Origin: Maridesulfovibrio ferrireducens
Lineage (GTDB): Bacteria > Desulfobacterota > Desulfovibrionia > Desulfovibrionales > Desulfovibrionaceae
Reading direction: 5' to 3'
DNA: 64,000 nucleotides
Assembly (NCBI RefSeq): GCF_016342405.1
Contig: NZ_JAEINN010000001.1
Coordinates: 248,001-312,000 of the forward strand
Shown here: positions 54,488 to 63,550 of the stretch, one piece after another
Position numbering within the stretch: position 1 is the first letter of the stretch
How the letters are laid out: the number at the start of each line of letters is the position of its first letter
The notes under the pieces: model-generated
Seen by the model: the letters and a program-made list of their open reading frames with translations, nothing else
What the model was told of the DNA's origin: nothing
The model's database searches: none
Program-made: the position numbers and the translations under genes

Positions 54488-55483
54488 TTAGTTTTTAGCT
54501 GCTTGCAGGTATACTTGTTTAAGGAGTGGATCGGAAATGGCTTCAGCCCAGTGCAGGTAAATACTTTTCATGAAATTTTTTCTAATTACGGGATTTGCCG
54601 CTAATCGAGTGGACACTGCTTTATTTACATCCATGCCTGATATTACAGCTTGAAGGGTTTCAGCTCTGTGAATAATGCGGTGGGATGATTCAATAAGTTC
54701 ATTCCCCTGTCTGGCTATTTTCTCACGCAATTCTTTATTTGCCAATAATTGCTCGAGTTTGGATACAAGGTCTGCCGCATTGCCCGCTTCATATGTAATA
54801 AGGTGAACTCCGTCTGTAAATATATCGTTTAGACCATGTTCAATATAGGGGGTAAGCAGGCAGGAGCCACACGCCAGAGCTTCAAATACTCTGAAATTGA
54901 GATCTCCGCGCTCGGCAATGTTCAGTACCACTCTGGCTTTGGGGAAGAGTTTGCGATACTCGCCCTGCGTAATGTGAAGTCCGGGAACAAGTTTTGCCAC
55001 TTCATCCAGAAATTTCATGCGTTCAGGAGTCAAGTCCGGGTCTACTTTACCTACAAAAAGCAAATCCCATTCTTTCTCCATTGTGAGCGGAACATCATTA
55101 TCCATCACAACCGGGGGAAACCATAAAAGACGGGAGTCGGGCAGGCGGGGTGTGAATCTATTCAGGTGATCTTTCAAGCTGACAAGGCAGATATCAAACC
55201 CTTGTGCGTAAAGCGGGTACCAGCTGTGAATATGGGTATCTATGCAGTAGAATATTGTCAGGCATGGGAAAGATTCAACTCCGGCTAAAGGCGGAGCTAT
55301 GCTTCGGTCTGCGTAAACCACCATGTCTGGGATGCATCCAGATTTTTCGACAATGTCTTTCCATGTAAAGACCTGCTGGCCGCGGATTGGGATGTGGATT
55401 GTTTTATAACCCAGCTGATCCATTCCCGTGCGGAAAAATGTGTTGCCGATCCATGCGATTATTTTGGTGTTTTCTTTGATCAC
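54488..55483 (-). CDS. Glycosyltransferase, CgeB/DUF3880-like (glycosyl transferases group 1)
   Basis: 331 residues. GT-B-type fold features in the C-terminal half: FRVFEALACGSCLLTPYIEHG (core RVFEALACGSCLLTP), FTDGVHLITY, and a helical tail. It resembles the CgeB-like family annotated as spore maturation proteins or glycosyltransferases; an N-terminal nucleotide-binding part (YADRSIAPPLAG) is less typical. Acceptor unknown: such proteins in motile bacteria may act on surface glycans or flagellin. No signal peptide. Separate from its neighbours by spacers on both sides. Confidence 0.78.
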   Translation of the reverse strand: MIKENTKIIAWIGNTFFRTGMDQLGYKTIHIPIRGQQVFTWKDIVEKSGCIPDMVVYADRSIAPPLAGVESFPCLTIFYCIDTHIHSWYPLYAQGFDICLVSLKDHLNRFTPRLPDSRLLWFPPVVMDNDVPLTMEKEWDLLFVGKVDPDLTPERMKFLDEVAKLVPGLHITQGEYRKLFPKARVVLNIAERGDLNFRVFEALACGSCLLTPYIEHGLNDIFTDGVHLITYEAGNAADLVSKLEQLLANKELREKIARQGNELIESSHRIIHRAETLQAVISGMDVNKAVSTRLAANPVIRKNFMKSIYLHWAEAISDPLLKQVYLQAAKN

Positions 55484-55572
55484 AAGTGGGAACGTATCAA
55501 TTTATGGGAGTATGATAAAGCAGGTACTTTCGTTTTTTTTAAAATTTGATAATTGAGAGAATTGAAAAGGGT

Positions 55573-55929
55573 TTAGTGACTTATCATCATTTTGCGAAGA
55601 GCCGGCTCGTCAAAATCTAACTCAGGCGTAAAACGCAGTCCGACAAGAGATTCTTCTTTCCAAACCGCGACAGCCTTTTGACTGCTCAGGAATCCTATAC
55701 GGTCATTGAATATGCACCCACGGATAAAAACTTCAGTATTCAAGTCCAACTTGGTGAGGTCTTCCTCTGAGTTAAGTTTGAGCTTCATGCCGCATGGTGA
55801 AATGTTTAAAATAGTGATGTCCAGATCAGAGCTGCATGATGATGTTGCAATATCACATTGCCTGAAAAACCCATCAATATTATTAAGGTCTATTCGAGTT
55901 GAGTCGCGTCTTTCATTAAAATTATTCAT
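55573..55929 (-). CDS. PilZ-domain protein
   Basis: Likely cyclic di-GMP receptor. 118 residues from ATG 55929, chosen because GGGAGGAGAATAAAA is directly upstream; the frame from 56016 is rejected. The c-di-GMP motifs are both recognisable: RRDSTR (about 7-12) for the RxxxR arm and NISPCGMKLKL (about 42-52) for the D/NxSxxG loop. Monomeric single-domain type. The HDOD-PAS-GGDEF gene at 34.6 kb could supply the signal. Downstream target unknown. Confidence 0.85.
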   Translation of the reverse strand: MNNFNERRDSTRIDLNNIDGFFRQCDIATSSCSSDLDITILNISPCGMKLKLNSEEDLTKLDLNTEVFIRGCIFNDRIGFLSSQKAVAVWKEESLVGLRFTPELDFDEPALRKMMISH

Positions 55930-56140
55930 TTTTATTCTCCTCCCTGATTCCAAATCTATTGTAATTAATGTTTGAAGTGTATTATTTTTAAATTTCATAT
56001 GGTAAAGCTCTTTCAATCCTTGGCTAAAGGAGATAAAGCAGGTAAGTAGTCATAATACAGTTAACATTGCGTGTGTTTATAATGCAGCTAAGCCGAGATT
56101 GCAAGGTTGCTTAATTTTTATTTTTCTCTAGGAGTCCGGG

Positions 56141-56713
56141 GTGCAGAAGTTATTGGCGGTTTTTATTTTGATTGGGATGATGCTTTCAGGTTGCGTCTAT
56201 GTTGATATGAATGTGGATAATAGGCCTGAACCGGGTTTTGATATGAGTACAGTTCACACGTTTGCGTATAAAAAATCCAATGATTCCAAAGGTGATCTTG
56301 AGGCTGTATTGCTTAAAGCCGCACGGTTCGAGTTAGAAGCAAAGGGATTTGTTTATGATGTGAATTCTCCTGATTTTCTTGTGATTGTTAATTTTAGTTC
56401 CAAAGCTGTGATGGAGAGAGGAGTTACATATAAACGTGACTCATATAACTACGATTACCTAAGCAATTCATACACTGACATAGGTGTTGTTAAGGCAAGT
56501 GACGCTGATAGAAATGATAATATTGTGCGATTATATATGGTTACTCCCGAAAATGAAGGTCTGAAAACTTTCCTTTGGCGCGGTAGCGCAGCCAGTCAGG
56601 GACAGGAAGGGGTGGATGTCTTCGGTAAGTGTCTTGTTAAAGGGGCTTTGATGAAGTTTCCTGTGGCAAGCGGGTCTTTTCGTGAGAAGCTTCGCTTCGG
56701 CACATGTGAATAG
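56141..56713 (+). CDS. DUF4136-like lipoprotein
   Basis: 190 residues beginning with GTG 56141 (AGGAGT upstream). Signal peptide with lipobox MLSGC (Cys at about 18), then a DUF4136-type segment: HTFAYKKSN, KAARFELEAKGFVYDVNSPDFLVI (core FELEAKGFVYD, PDFLV) and a C-terminal FGKCLVKGALMKFP. DUF4136 proteins are exported lipoproteins of unknown function. Own transcript with terminator following. Confidence 0.8.
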   Translation: MQKLLAVFILIGMMLSGCVYVDMNVDNRPEPGFDMSTVHTFAYKKSNDSKGDLEAVLLKAARFELEAKGFVYDVNSPDFLVIVNFSSKAVMERGVTYKRDSYNYDYLSNSYTDIGVVKASDADRNDNIVRLYMVTPENEGLKTFLWRGSAASQGQEGVDVFGKCLVKGALMKFPVASGSFREKLRFGTCE

Positions 56714-56740
56714 AGTTTAATTTATTATTATTGGTTTTAT

Positions 56741-56773
56741 AGCCCTTGAAGCAATGCTTCGAGGGTTTTTTTA
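56741..56773 (+). terminator. Terminator after the DUF4136 lipoprotein gene
   Basis: CCCTTGAAGC, loop AAT, GCTTCGAGGG (one T-G wobble) then a T run. Confidence 0.85.
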
Positions 56774-56894
56774 TGCGCTGTTTATGATCGTTTGTTATGA
56801 ATTTTCAGCAAAAAGTTTAAAATCCAGCTTGACTTAATTGGAAAGTGTGGGCACTTTTTTATTTCTATATAACAATATATTTATATAGTGAATT

Positions 56895-57075
56895 AAGGAT
56901 GTAGATTCTGAGGGAAACGGAAGGCGGTGAAATTCCGCCGCAGACGCGCTGCTGTAACCGGAATGGGTAGTTGAAAAGTATTTGTCATGTGGTGTTGGTT
57001 CACTGGGAAACCGGGAAGGCCCGACACCGTGCGTCATTTAAGTCCGGAAGCCAGAAGACGTCCCGCAGAGAAGCA
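56895..57075 (+). promoter_or_regulatory. Cobalamin riboswitch (AdoCbl class) upstream of metE
   Basis: The sequence carries the conserved pieces in order: GGGAAACGGAAGGCGGTG, CCGCCGCAGACGCGCTGCTG, TAACCGG, GGGAAACCGGGAAGGC near 57005, AGTCCGGAAGCCAGAAGACG (the B12-box end). This is a typical cobalamin riboswitch aptamer. It is expected to switch off metE when cobalamin is plentiful. Downstream, GAGAAGTCCTTCTTCTC (57105-57122) and CCGCCATTCGGCGG (57124-57137) are hairpins likely to form the expression platform before the AGGAG at about 57150. Confidence 0.93.
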
Positions 57076-57161
57076 CACTGAATCTCGCGAGTAAGATTCA
57101 CAATAGAGAAGTCCTTCTTCTCACCGCCATTCGGCGGAGCACTATCAAACAGGAGATAAAA

Positions 57162-59435
57162 ATGCTGACGCACACTTTAGGATATCCCAGAATGGGGAGT
57201 AACAGAGAGCTGAAAAGGAAACTCGAATCATATTGGAAAGGCGAGGTGTTGGAAGATGATCTTGCATCCACAGCCCGCTCACTTAGGAAGCTGCATTGGG
57301 AGAATCAATCACAGGCAGGAGTGGAACTTCTTCCGGTAGGTGATTTTTCTTACTATGATCATATGCTTGATAATGCGGTAAGATTCGGCGTTATTCCTGA
57401 TAGATATAATGTTAAGGACGGGAAAGCCGGGTTGGATGATTATTTCACAATGGCGCGCGGAAAGGCTGGAGAAAATGGAACTCCTGCGATGGAAATGACT
57501 AAGTGGTTTGATACAAACTATCATTATATAGTGCCGGAGTTCAAAGAAGATCAGGAATTTTTGATCGCTGATGAATCTCTTTTGGAACAGGTTAAAGAAG
57601 CAACAGCAATCGGATACAAAGTTAAAGTTGTTTTGCCCGGTCCGTTGACTTTTCTGCTTTTAGGAAAATGTTCTGGAAAAGAGTTTGACCGTTTGAGCCT
57701 GCTTGAAAGATTGATCCCGGCATATTCCGAGTTGATCGAACGTCTTTCCGGTTCTTGCTCATGGATTCAGTTTGATGAGCCTGTACTTGCTCTTGATCTC
57801 GACGAAGAGGTGCTGGCCTTGTTTGCACCGATATACAGAACTTTTAGGGAAGCCGCATCTTATACAAAAATTATGGTGGCAACCTACTTTTGTGGTTTGG
57901 GTGAAAATCTTGAAGCCGCAGCTAAGCTTCCGGTTGACGCGTTGCATGTAGACCTTGTTCGCGGCGGGCAGGATCTTGATGCGCTTTTAGCCAGTCTGGG
58001 CAGTAAGGTTTCTCTTTCTCTCGGAGTTGTCGACGGTAGAAATATCTGGTGTGCTGATCTTGATAAAGCTGTTTCGATAGTACGAAAGGCTGTGCAGTCT
58101 TTAGGTTCTGAGCGGGTTCTTGTTGCTCCATCATGTTCACTTCTACATGTTCCCTTTGACCTCGACCTTGAAACAAATCTTGATTCTGAAATAAAATCAT
58201 GGATGGCTTATGCCCGTCAGAAGTGCTCTGAAATTAAACTTATTACCGACGCAGTCAGCGGGGTTGATGTTGCAGATAAATTGGCTCTTAACCGCAAAAT
58301 TATTGAATCCCGTAAAAGTAGTTCCAGAGTAAATAAACCGGCAGTTGCAAAAAGAATTGCTGATTTAAAGGAAGCGGATTTCAAGCGAATCTCAGCTTAC
58401 AAAAGGCGTGCCGAGATTCATCGCAATGAACTTAATTTCCCTCTTTTACCGACAACAACAATTGGATCATTTCCGCAAACTTCTGAGGTTCGTTCTGTCA
58501 GAAAGAAGTTTAAAATTGGGCAGATTAGTAAAGATGAGTATGAAAAATTTATGCAGGATTATATAGCCGATTGCATCCGCCGCCAGGAGGAAATCGGGCT
58601 TGATCTTTTTGTTCACGGTGAACCTGAGCGTAATGATATGGTGGAATATTTCGGTGAACATTTTGAAGGATATTGTTTCACCTCAAACGGATGGGTTCAG
58701 AGCTATGGATCAAGGTGTGTAAAACCACCTGTTATTTATGGTGATGTTTCACGCCCCGAAGCAATTACCGTTGACTGGATTAATTACGCCAGAAGTATTT
58801 CTAAAAAAGAAGTTAAAGGAATGTTGACCGGACCGGTAACCATTCTTTGCTGGAGCTTTGTCCGTGATGATCAGCCGCGCAGTGAGACTTGCAGACAGAT
58901 TGCCCTTGCCGTTCGTGATGAGGTTTCCGATCTGGAGAAAAGCGGAGTTAAAGTTATTCAGATTGATGAACCGGCTCTTCGTGAAGGTTTGCCGCTCCGT
59001 AAAGCTGAGCAGGCAGAATATTTGAAATGGGCTCAGGAATGTTTTCGTCTGTCAGCTTCTTGCGTGGAGGATAAAACTCAAATTCATACGCACATGTGTT
59101 ATTGCGAATTCGATGAAATAATTGAGGCTATCGCCGCGCTCGATGCCGATGTCATCAGCATTGAAGCCAGCCGCAGTCGCATGGAGCTTCTCGGGAATTT
59201 TAAAGACTTTAGTTATCCTAATGAAGTCGGTCCGGGTGTTTATGATATTCATAGCCCGGCGATTCCTTCGGAACATGAAATGACTCTTTTGCTGGAAAAA
59301 GCTCTGGAAGTAATTCCTGCCGAGAGGCTTTGGGTAAATCCTGATTGCGGTCTTAAAACTCGTAGATGGGAAGAAGTTGAGCCTTCTCTTATTAATATGG
59401 TTCAGGCTGCTAAAAGAGTGCGTCAGAAAATTTAG
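57162..59435 (+). CDS. metE: Cobalamin-independent methionine synthase
   Basis: 5-methyltetrahydropteroyltriglutamate-homocysteine methyltransferase: transfers methyl directly to homocysteine without B12, using a zinc site. 757 residues, the usual two-barrel length. N-terminal GYPRMGSNRELKRKLE; C-terminal barrel with MVEYFGEHFEGYCF, HMCYCEF (His and Cys zinc ligands) and NPDCGLKTR (last Cys). Cobalamin riboswitch directly upstream; AGGAG six bases before ATG 57162. A hairpin terminator separates it from metF, which may still be partly co-transcribed. Confidence 0.97.
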   Translation: MLTHTLGYPRMGSNRELKRKLESYWKGEVLEDDLASTARSLRKLHWENQSQAGVELLPVGDFSYYDHMLDNAVRFGVIPDRYNVKDGKAGLDDYFTMARGKAGENGTPAMEMTKWFDTNYHYIVPEFKEDQEFLIADESLLEQVKEATAIGYKVKVVLPGPLTFLLLGKCSGKEFDRLSLLERLIPAYSELIERLSGSCSWIQFDEPVLALDLDEEVLALFAPIYRTFREAASYTKIMVATYFCGLGENLEAAAKLPVDALHVDLVRGGQDLDALLASLGSKVSLSLGVVDGRNIWCADLDKAVSIVRKAVQSLGSERVLVAPSCSLLHVPFDLDLETNLDSEIKSWMAYARQKCSEIKLITDAVSGVDVADKLALNRKIIESRKSSSRVNKPAVAKRIADLKEADFKRISAYKRRAEIHRNELNFPLLPTTTIGSFPQTSEVRSVRKKFKIGQISKDEYEKFMQDYIADCIRRQEEIGLDLFVHGEPERNDMVEYFGEHFEGYCFTSNGWVQSYGSRCVKPPVIYGDVSRPEAITVDWINYARSISKKEVKGMLTGPVTILCWSFVRDDQPRSETCRQIALAVRDEVSDLEKSGVKVIQIDEPALREGLPLRKAEQAEYLKWAQECFRLSASCVEDKTQIHTHMCYCEFDEIIEAIAALDADVISIEASRSRMELLGNFKDFSYPNEVGPGVYDIHSPAIPSEHEMTLLLEKALEVIPAERLWVNPDCGLKTRRWEEVEPSLINMVQAAKRVRQKI

Positions 59436-59446
59436 TAAAGTAATGT

Positions 59447-59488
59447 CTCCCCGGATTGGATCTATCTTTTATGATCCGGGGAGTTTTT
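59447..59488 (+). terminator. Terminator between metE and metF
   Basis: CTCCCCGGAT and ATCCGGGGAG pair perfectly around a 17-base loop, followed by five Ts. metF begins only 20 bases later. Confidence 0.85.
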
Positions 59489-59507
59489 AATTATAGGAGA
59501 TAATACA

Positions 59508-60386
59508 ATGAATGTGGCAAGCAGCATAAAAGAGTCCAAACAGTTTTTTTCTTTTGAATTTTTTCCTCCCAAAGAGAAAAAAGCATGGGATAACTTTACT
59601 GAAAAAGCGGAAAGACTGGCTGATTTGAAACCTCTTTTTGCATCGGTCACTTATGGAGCTGGGGGGTCAAGTCATGATAATTCCCTTGATGTTTGCGGAG
59701 TCATTAAAAAAGAAATGGGAGTCGACATTCTTGCTCATTTAACTTGTGTGGGAGCAAGTGAAACGTCAATTGATGACTTTGTCGGCAGGCTTAACGATGC
59801 GGGAGTTTCAGATATTCTGGCACTGGGCGGAGACGGTCGAAAGGATGATGTGAACAATGAAAGCCGATTTTTTCATGCCGCAGATCTCGTCGAATATGTT
59901 GATGATAAATTTTCAGATGTGGGAATAGCGGTTGCCGGTTATCCGGGCGGGCATCCTGATTCGTCAACTATTGCGCAGGATATAAGATATCATTGTGATA
60001 AACTTTCCAGAGGGTCGGATTTTACTATTACTCAACTGTTTTTTGATAATCGCCAATACTTTGATTATGTTAGCAGACTTGAAATTTCGGGGTTTGAGCA
60101 ACCGGTGATACCCGGAGTTTTACCTATTCAGTCATTAGGGTCATTGCGGAGAATTATGGGGCTTTGCGGGGCATCTATTCCGGGAGATTTATATTGCGGG
60201 GTTGAAAAAGCATTTGAGGCCGGCGGGGATGAGGCTGTAATGGAGTTCGGATTTAATTTTGCTCAGCAACAAATAGCAGGTCTTCTCGACGGCGGCGCTC
60301 CCGGTGTTCACATTTATACACTTAATCGAGCTTCTATGTGTGAGCGTTTGATCGGAAGTTTAAAATCTGATGGTTATTTTATTTAA
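59508..60386 (+). CDS. metF: Methylenetetrahydrofolate reductase
   Basis: FAD enzyme reducing 5,10-methylene- to 5-methyl-tetrahydrofolate, the methyl donor for MetE. 292 residues: SFEFFPPKEK at the N-terminus, SVTYGAGGSS, DILALGGDGR, FTITQLFFDNRQYFDY and a C-terminal GAPGVHIYTLNR are family signatures. AGGAGATAATAC precedes the ATG. Following metE, the pair forms the methionine methyl branch. A terminator follows. Confidence 0.95.
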   Translation: MNVASSIKESKQFFSFEFFPPKEKKAWDNFTEKAERLADLKPLFASVTYGAGGSSHDNSLDVCGVIKKEMGVDILAHLTCVGASETSIDDFVGRLNDAGVSDILALGGDGRKDDVNNESRFFHAADLVEYVDDKFSDVGIAVAGYPGGHPDSSTIAQDIRYHCDKLSRGSDFTITQLFFDNRQYFDYVSRLEISGFEQPVIPGVLPIQSLGSLRRIMGLCGASIPGDLYCGVEKAFEAGGDEAVMEFGFNFAQQQIAGLLDGGAPGVHIYTLNRASMCERLIGSLKSDGYFI

Positions 60387-60399
60387 ATTATAAATTATA

Positions 60400-60440
60400 T
60401 CCCCGCCTACCGGGTCTTACGGTAAACGGGGACGATTTTT
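60400..60440 (+). terminator. Terminator after metF
   Basis: TCCCCG/CGGGGA outer arms and TACCG/CGGTA inner arms, followed by a T run. Confidence 0.75.
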
Positions 60441-60442
60441 AT

Positions 60443-61132
60443 TTAGAGAAAACCTTTAAGCACATTTGCAAGATTTGCGGCTGTTTTAACCTGTTCAGGG
60501 CCGTTATCAATTATGAAGGGCAGAATTTTATCAGAATAGTCTCCAAGACTGGAAAGCATTGAGCTGCTTAAATTCTTTGAAGACGGAGCTGCCATGAATT
60601 GTTTGATCTCTGTATAAAGAGTTTTTGCTTCGGCTACAGATTGTTTGCCGGAACTGTAAGCTCCGGAAGCATCTGTGTAGATAGACTTAGCTTTATCAAG
60701 GCTTGCGGGGTTGGTAAGAAGTTGTTTCAGCCTACCGGTCAGGTCCAGGCCGTCCATTTCAGATTCCAGACTTTGAGAATACGAGGTCATTTCCATTAGT
60801 TTAGTAAGGCCTGTTGCTGAGTCAAAGGAGCTTATCTGCTCAACAGCTCCTGCGTGCTGAGTTGGATTGATGAGACTCATGGTTGCAGTCTGCGCGCTTA
60901 TGAGACTTTCAGTCGAGTCTGAAAATCCTGAATATACATTTTTAGCGCGATCTAGCAGGCTTGCACCATCGGCAGCGGCTTTGGCTGAATCAGTAGCTGT
61001 CTTAGCGGTTTCAGCTGTGGATGAAAGATCATTCATGCTGAAGGCCTTTGCGGTTGAGATCTGAATAAGTAAGAAAGATAAGGCTATGAAAGATATAGAT
61101 AAGGTCTTTGATGCGGAAAAATAATTTTTCAT
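60443..61132 (-). CDS. Secreted alpha-helical hypothetical protein
   Basis: 229 residues with an N-terminal signal peptide cleaved near residue 30 (STAKA-FS). The mature part is rich in Ala, Ser, Thr and Lys and is predicted helical (about 33-60, 100-150, 155-225), with no cysteines and no recognised domain. GGAGCATTTATT precedes the ATG on the minus strand. It is convergent with metF and otherwise isolated. Periplasmic or outer-envelope location is implied; function unknown. Confidence 0.78.
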   Translation of the reverse strand: MKNYFSASKTLSISFIALSFLLIQISTAKAFSMNDLSSTAETAKTATDSAKAAADGASLLDRAKNVYSGFSDSTESLISAQTATMSLINPTQHAGAVEQISSFDSATGLTKLMEMTSYSQSLESEMDGLDLTGRLKQLLTNPASLDKAKSIYTDASGAYSSGKQSVAEAKTLYTEIKQFMAAPSSKNLSSSMLSSLGDYSDKILPFIIDNGPEQVKTAANLANVLKGFL

Positions 61133-61234
61133 AATAAATGCTCCTTTTTTTGTAGACTGTAATTATACTTAAAAGAGATAATTTTTGCCATGTTTTTTCA
61201 TACCTACACGATAGAAAACCTCATCTTCATGATT

Positions 61235-62119
61235 TTATTTTCGTCTAAGCATATATACACCAGCAAAAATTAATGCCGTTGCGAAGTAATCCACTAATTC
61301 AATTGGTTCTCCGACGATAGCTGATCCAATCACAAGAGCGACAAGGGGAGGGATGTAACTAACAGAAGATGCTGTGACAGCTCCCATCTTGGAAGCGATG
61401 TAATAGTAAATTATGTAAGCTAAGCCCGTGCCGAGAAGGCCCAGTCCTACTATTAATCCAATTGATGCATTGTAGCTGGTCCATATGGCTGACATTCCGT
61501 CATAGCTGGTTGTAAGTGACAGCAGGATCATAGCGAAGCCAAGTTGATAAGTTGTAATGGCTGATGCAGGAATGTTCAGTGGTGTTATGAATTTTCTTGC
61601 GTAAACGAATGAAGATCCGACACTTAATGAGCCTGCGACCATGTACAGGATTCCCTCAAAATTGGAAGACAGCAAACTGTCGCCGGAAGGGCGGGCGATG
61701 ATGACAACACCTATAAAACCTATGGCGATGCCGACAATTTTCATTAGCGATGGTTTTTCTTCCGGAATGAAAAGAACTGCAAGTACGAAAGTGAAAAGGG
61801 GAATAGATCCACTAATTGCACCAGCCACGCCGGTAAGTAGTAAGGATGTTCCTTTGACAAAACAATAATAGTTTAGGGATGTTGCAAGCAAACCCATTAC
61901 AAAAAAATGAACAGAATATTTCAGGTGGTCTATGCATAGTGATTTTTTGACAAGAGCGAAAATTAGAACAGGAAAAAAGCCGAAAAGAGCTCTGAAGAAT
62001 ACCACTTGAGCGGGACTGATCAGTTCGGAAGCAAGCTTCATGCATATGAAATTAGTCCCCCATATTACGCCGAGCAGTACAAATGCTATAATGGGAAGAT
62101 GCTTAGAATTGCTTGTCAT
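61235..62119 (-). CDS. EamA-family (DMT) transporter
   Basis: Inner-membrane carrier of the drug/metabolite superfamily. 294 residues, about 10 helices in two EamA repeats; GVIWGTNFICMKLA near the N-terminus and LVALVIGSAIVGEPIE near the C-terminus are typical (the Pro/Gly-x-x-x-(E/P) hinge EEKPSL appears in the middle). Substrate unknown: relatives export amino acids or metabolites. Isolated, with no regulator beside it. The tRNA-Leu gene is 95 bases upstream on the same strand. Confidence 0.85.
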   Translation of the reverse strand: MTSNSKHLPIIAFVLLGVIWGTNFICMKLASELISPAQVVFFRALFGFFPVLIFALVKKSLCIDHLKYSVHFFVMGLLATSLNYYCFVKGTSLLLTGVAGAISGSIPLFTFVLAVLFIPEEKPSLMKIVGIAIGFIGVVIIARPSGDSLLSSNFEGILYMVAGSLSVGSSFVYARKFITPLNIPASAITTYQLGFAMILLSLTTSYDGMSAIWTSYNASIGLIVGLGLLGTGLAYIIYYYIASKMGAVTASSVSYIPPLVALVIGSAIVGEPIELVDYFATALIFAGVYMLRRK

Positions 62120-62170
62120 TGACTACCTATATTAAAATTATGACTGATGATCATGGTGGGATTTGAAAAT

Positions 62171-62204
62171 AAAAAAGGGTTGTAGCTAGCTGCTACAACC
62201 CTTA
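62171..62204 (-). terminator. Terminator of the tRNA-Leu transcript
   Basis: AAGGGTTGTAGC, loop, GCTACAACCCTT, with a T run on the minus strand. Confidence 0.85.
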
Positions 62205-62214
62205 ATTTTTTGAG

Positions 62215-62301
62215 TGGTGCCGAAGAGAAGACTCGAACTTCCACGGAGTAACCCCCACTAGACCCTGAACCTAGCGTGTCTACCAATTCCACCACTTCGG
62301 C
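62215..62301 (-). tRNA. tRNA-Leu (anticodon CAG)
   Basis: Class II tRNA of 87 bases including an encoded CCA. Acceptor arms GCCGAAG and CTTCGGC pair perfectly; the D-loop has TTGGTAG; the anticodon loop is TTCAGGG on a CTAGG/TCTAG stem, so anticodon CAG, reading CUG. The long variable arm (GGGGTTACTCC-like region) and TTCGAGT T-loop are present. Strong promoter upstream and terminator downstream. Confidence 0.96.
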
Positions 62302-62315
62302 ACTCAGAAGCACTG

Positions 62316-62344
62316 TATATATTGATTAAAGATCTCTTTGGCAA
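62316..62344 (-). promoter_or_regulatory. Promoter of the tRNA-Leu gene
   Basis: On the minus strand TTGCCA, a 17-base spacer, then TATATA, 14 bases before the tRNA. A good sigma-70-type match at expected spacing. Confidence 0.75.
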
Positions 62345-62507
62345 GCGTTTTTTAGAGGTAACCCGTTTGAGAGAATAGAAAATATATTGCCCAGTATAAA
62401 ACTTGGACAGTATGTGTCATTGTGAACTCAATTAAAATTCTAATTGTTTGTAGCGAATAGTCTTGTTATACCTCTATAAATCAGGAAAATATTCAGGGGG
62501 AATATCT

Positions 62508-63548
62508 ATGATCCCATCTTCACTTATTCCGGCGATAAACACTTTCGCAGTGGCTCCTATCTGGCTGGAAACTCTTTTGGTAACAACTTTTGCGATACAC
62601 CTTTTACTCATGAATATTGCACTTGGCGGGACAGTTATTGTTGCTTGCCATAGCGTAGGTGGTGGAAGTAAAATTTCGCGCGATCTTTCCGGTAAACTGC
62701 CGACTATCCTTGCTTTAGTAATTAATGCAGGAGTGCCGCCGCTTTTGTTTGTAAAAGCGATTTATGCTCAGTTTAATTACACTTCATCGGTGCTGATGGC
62801 GGTATACTGGCTTGCGGCAGTTGTTGCTCTGCTCGTTGGATATTATGGTCTCTATTGGCATTACTACCGCTACGAAAGTATGAAAGACGGCGGGCGCAAG
62901 GGTTTAATCTTCATGGTGCTGTGCATACTTTTATATGTAGGGTTCATGCTTTCTAATAATATGACGCTTATGCTCAGACCTGATCACTGGCTAGCGTACT
63001 TTGATAATCCTAACGGGTTGGTGCTCAATCTTAATGATACGGCATTGCTACCGCGGTATCTGCATTTTATGGTTTCCGCGCTGGCTGTCGGCGGTCTGTT
63101 TGTGGCGATTCTGGGTAAGAGGAAATCTGATCAGGATTACATTGCAACTGGTTTTAAATGGTTCGTGTGGGCTACCGTTGTTAATATCGGCGTAGGATTA
63201 TGGTTCCTGATGGTGCTTCCCAGAGAAATTATGCTGATTTTTATGGGAAAGGATATGCTTGCAACTTCGTTGCTCGGAATAGGGCTGGTGGGAACTGTTA
63301 TCTTAATTTATGCCGGAATGAAGCAAAAAGTGGTGCTGACATCTGTTCTTACCGTGATTATGGTCTATGTTATGGTACTTATGAGGCATTTGCTGAGAGA
63401 TGCGTATCTTGCTCCATATTTTAAAGTCGAAGATATTCCGGTCACAGGTCAATACTCTCCTTTATATTTATTTCTTATATCGCTGGTCATTGGTGTAATC
63501 TCGATAATCTACATGCTTAAGCTTATGTGCAAGTCGGGGAGGAGTTAA
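62508..63548 (+). CDS. Cytochrome bd oxidase subunit I-like membrane protein, first of a pair
   Basis: 346 residues from ATG 62508 (GGGGG upstream; the frame from 62463 is rejected). About nine transmembrane helices. Histidines placed in helices (TFAIHLLLMNIALGG, YLHFMVSALAVGG) could hold haem b, and the layout resembles cytochrome bd subunit I-like proteins found in anaerobes rather than true CydA. Paired with a second such gene two bases downstream, it probably forms a membrane quinol-interacting complex. No cytochrome c motif. Confidence 0.55.
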   Translation: MIPSSLIPAINTFAVAPIWLETLLVTTFAIHLLLMNIALGGTVIVACHSVGGGSKISRDLSGKLPTILALVINAGVPPLLFVKAIYAQFNYTSSVLMAVYWLAAVVALLVGYYGLYWHYYRYESMKDGGRKGLIFMVLCILLYVGFMLSNNMTLMLRPDHWLAYFDNPNGLVLNLNDTALLPRYLHFMVSALAVGGLFVAILGKRKSDQDYIATGFKWFVWATVVNIGVGLWFLMVLPREIMLIFMGKDMLATSLLGIGLVGTVILIYAGMKQKVVLTSVLTVIMVYVMVLMRHLLRDAYLAPYFKVEDIPVTGQYSPLYLFLISLVIGVISIIYMLKLMCKSGRS

Positions 63549-63550
63549 TT

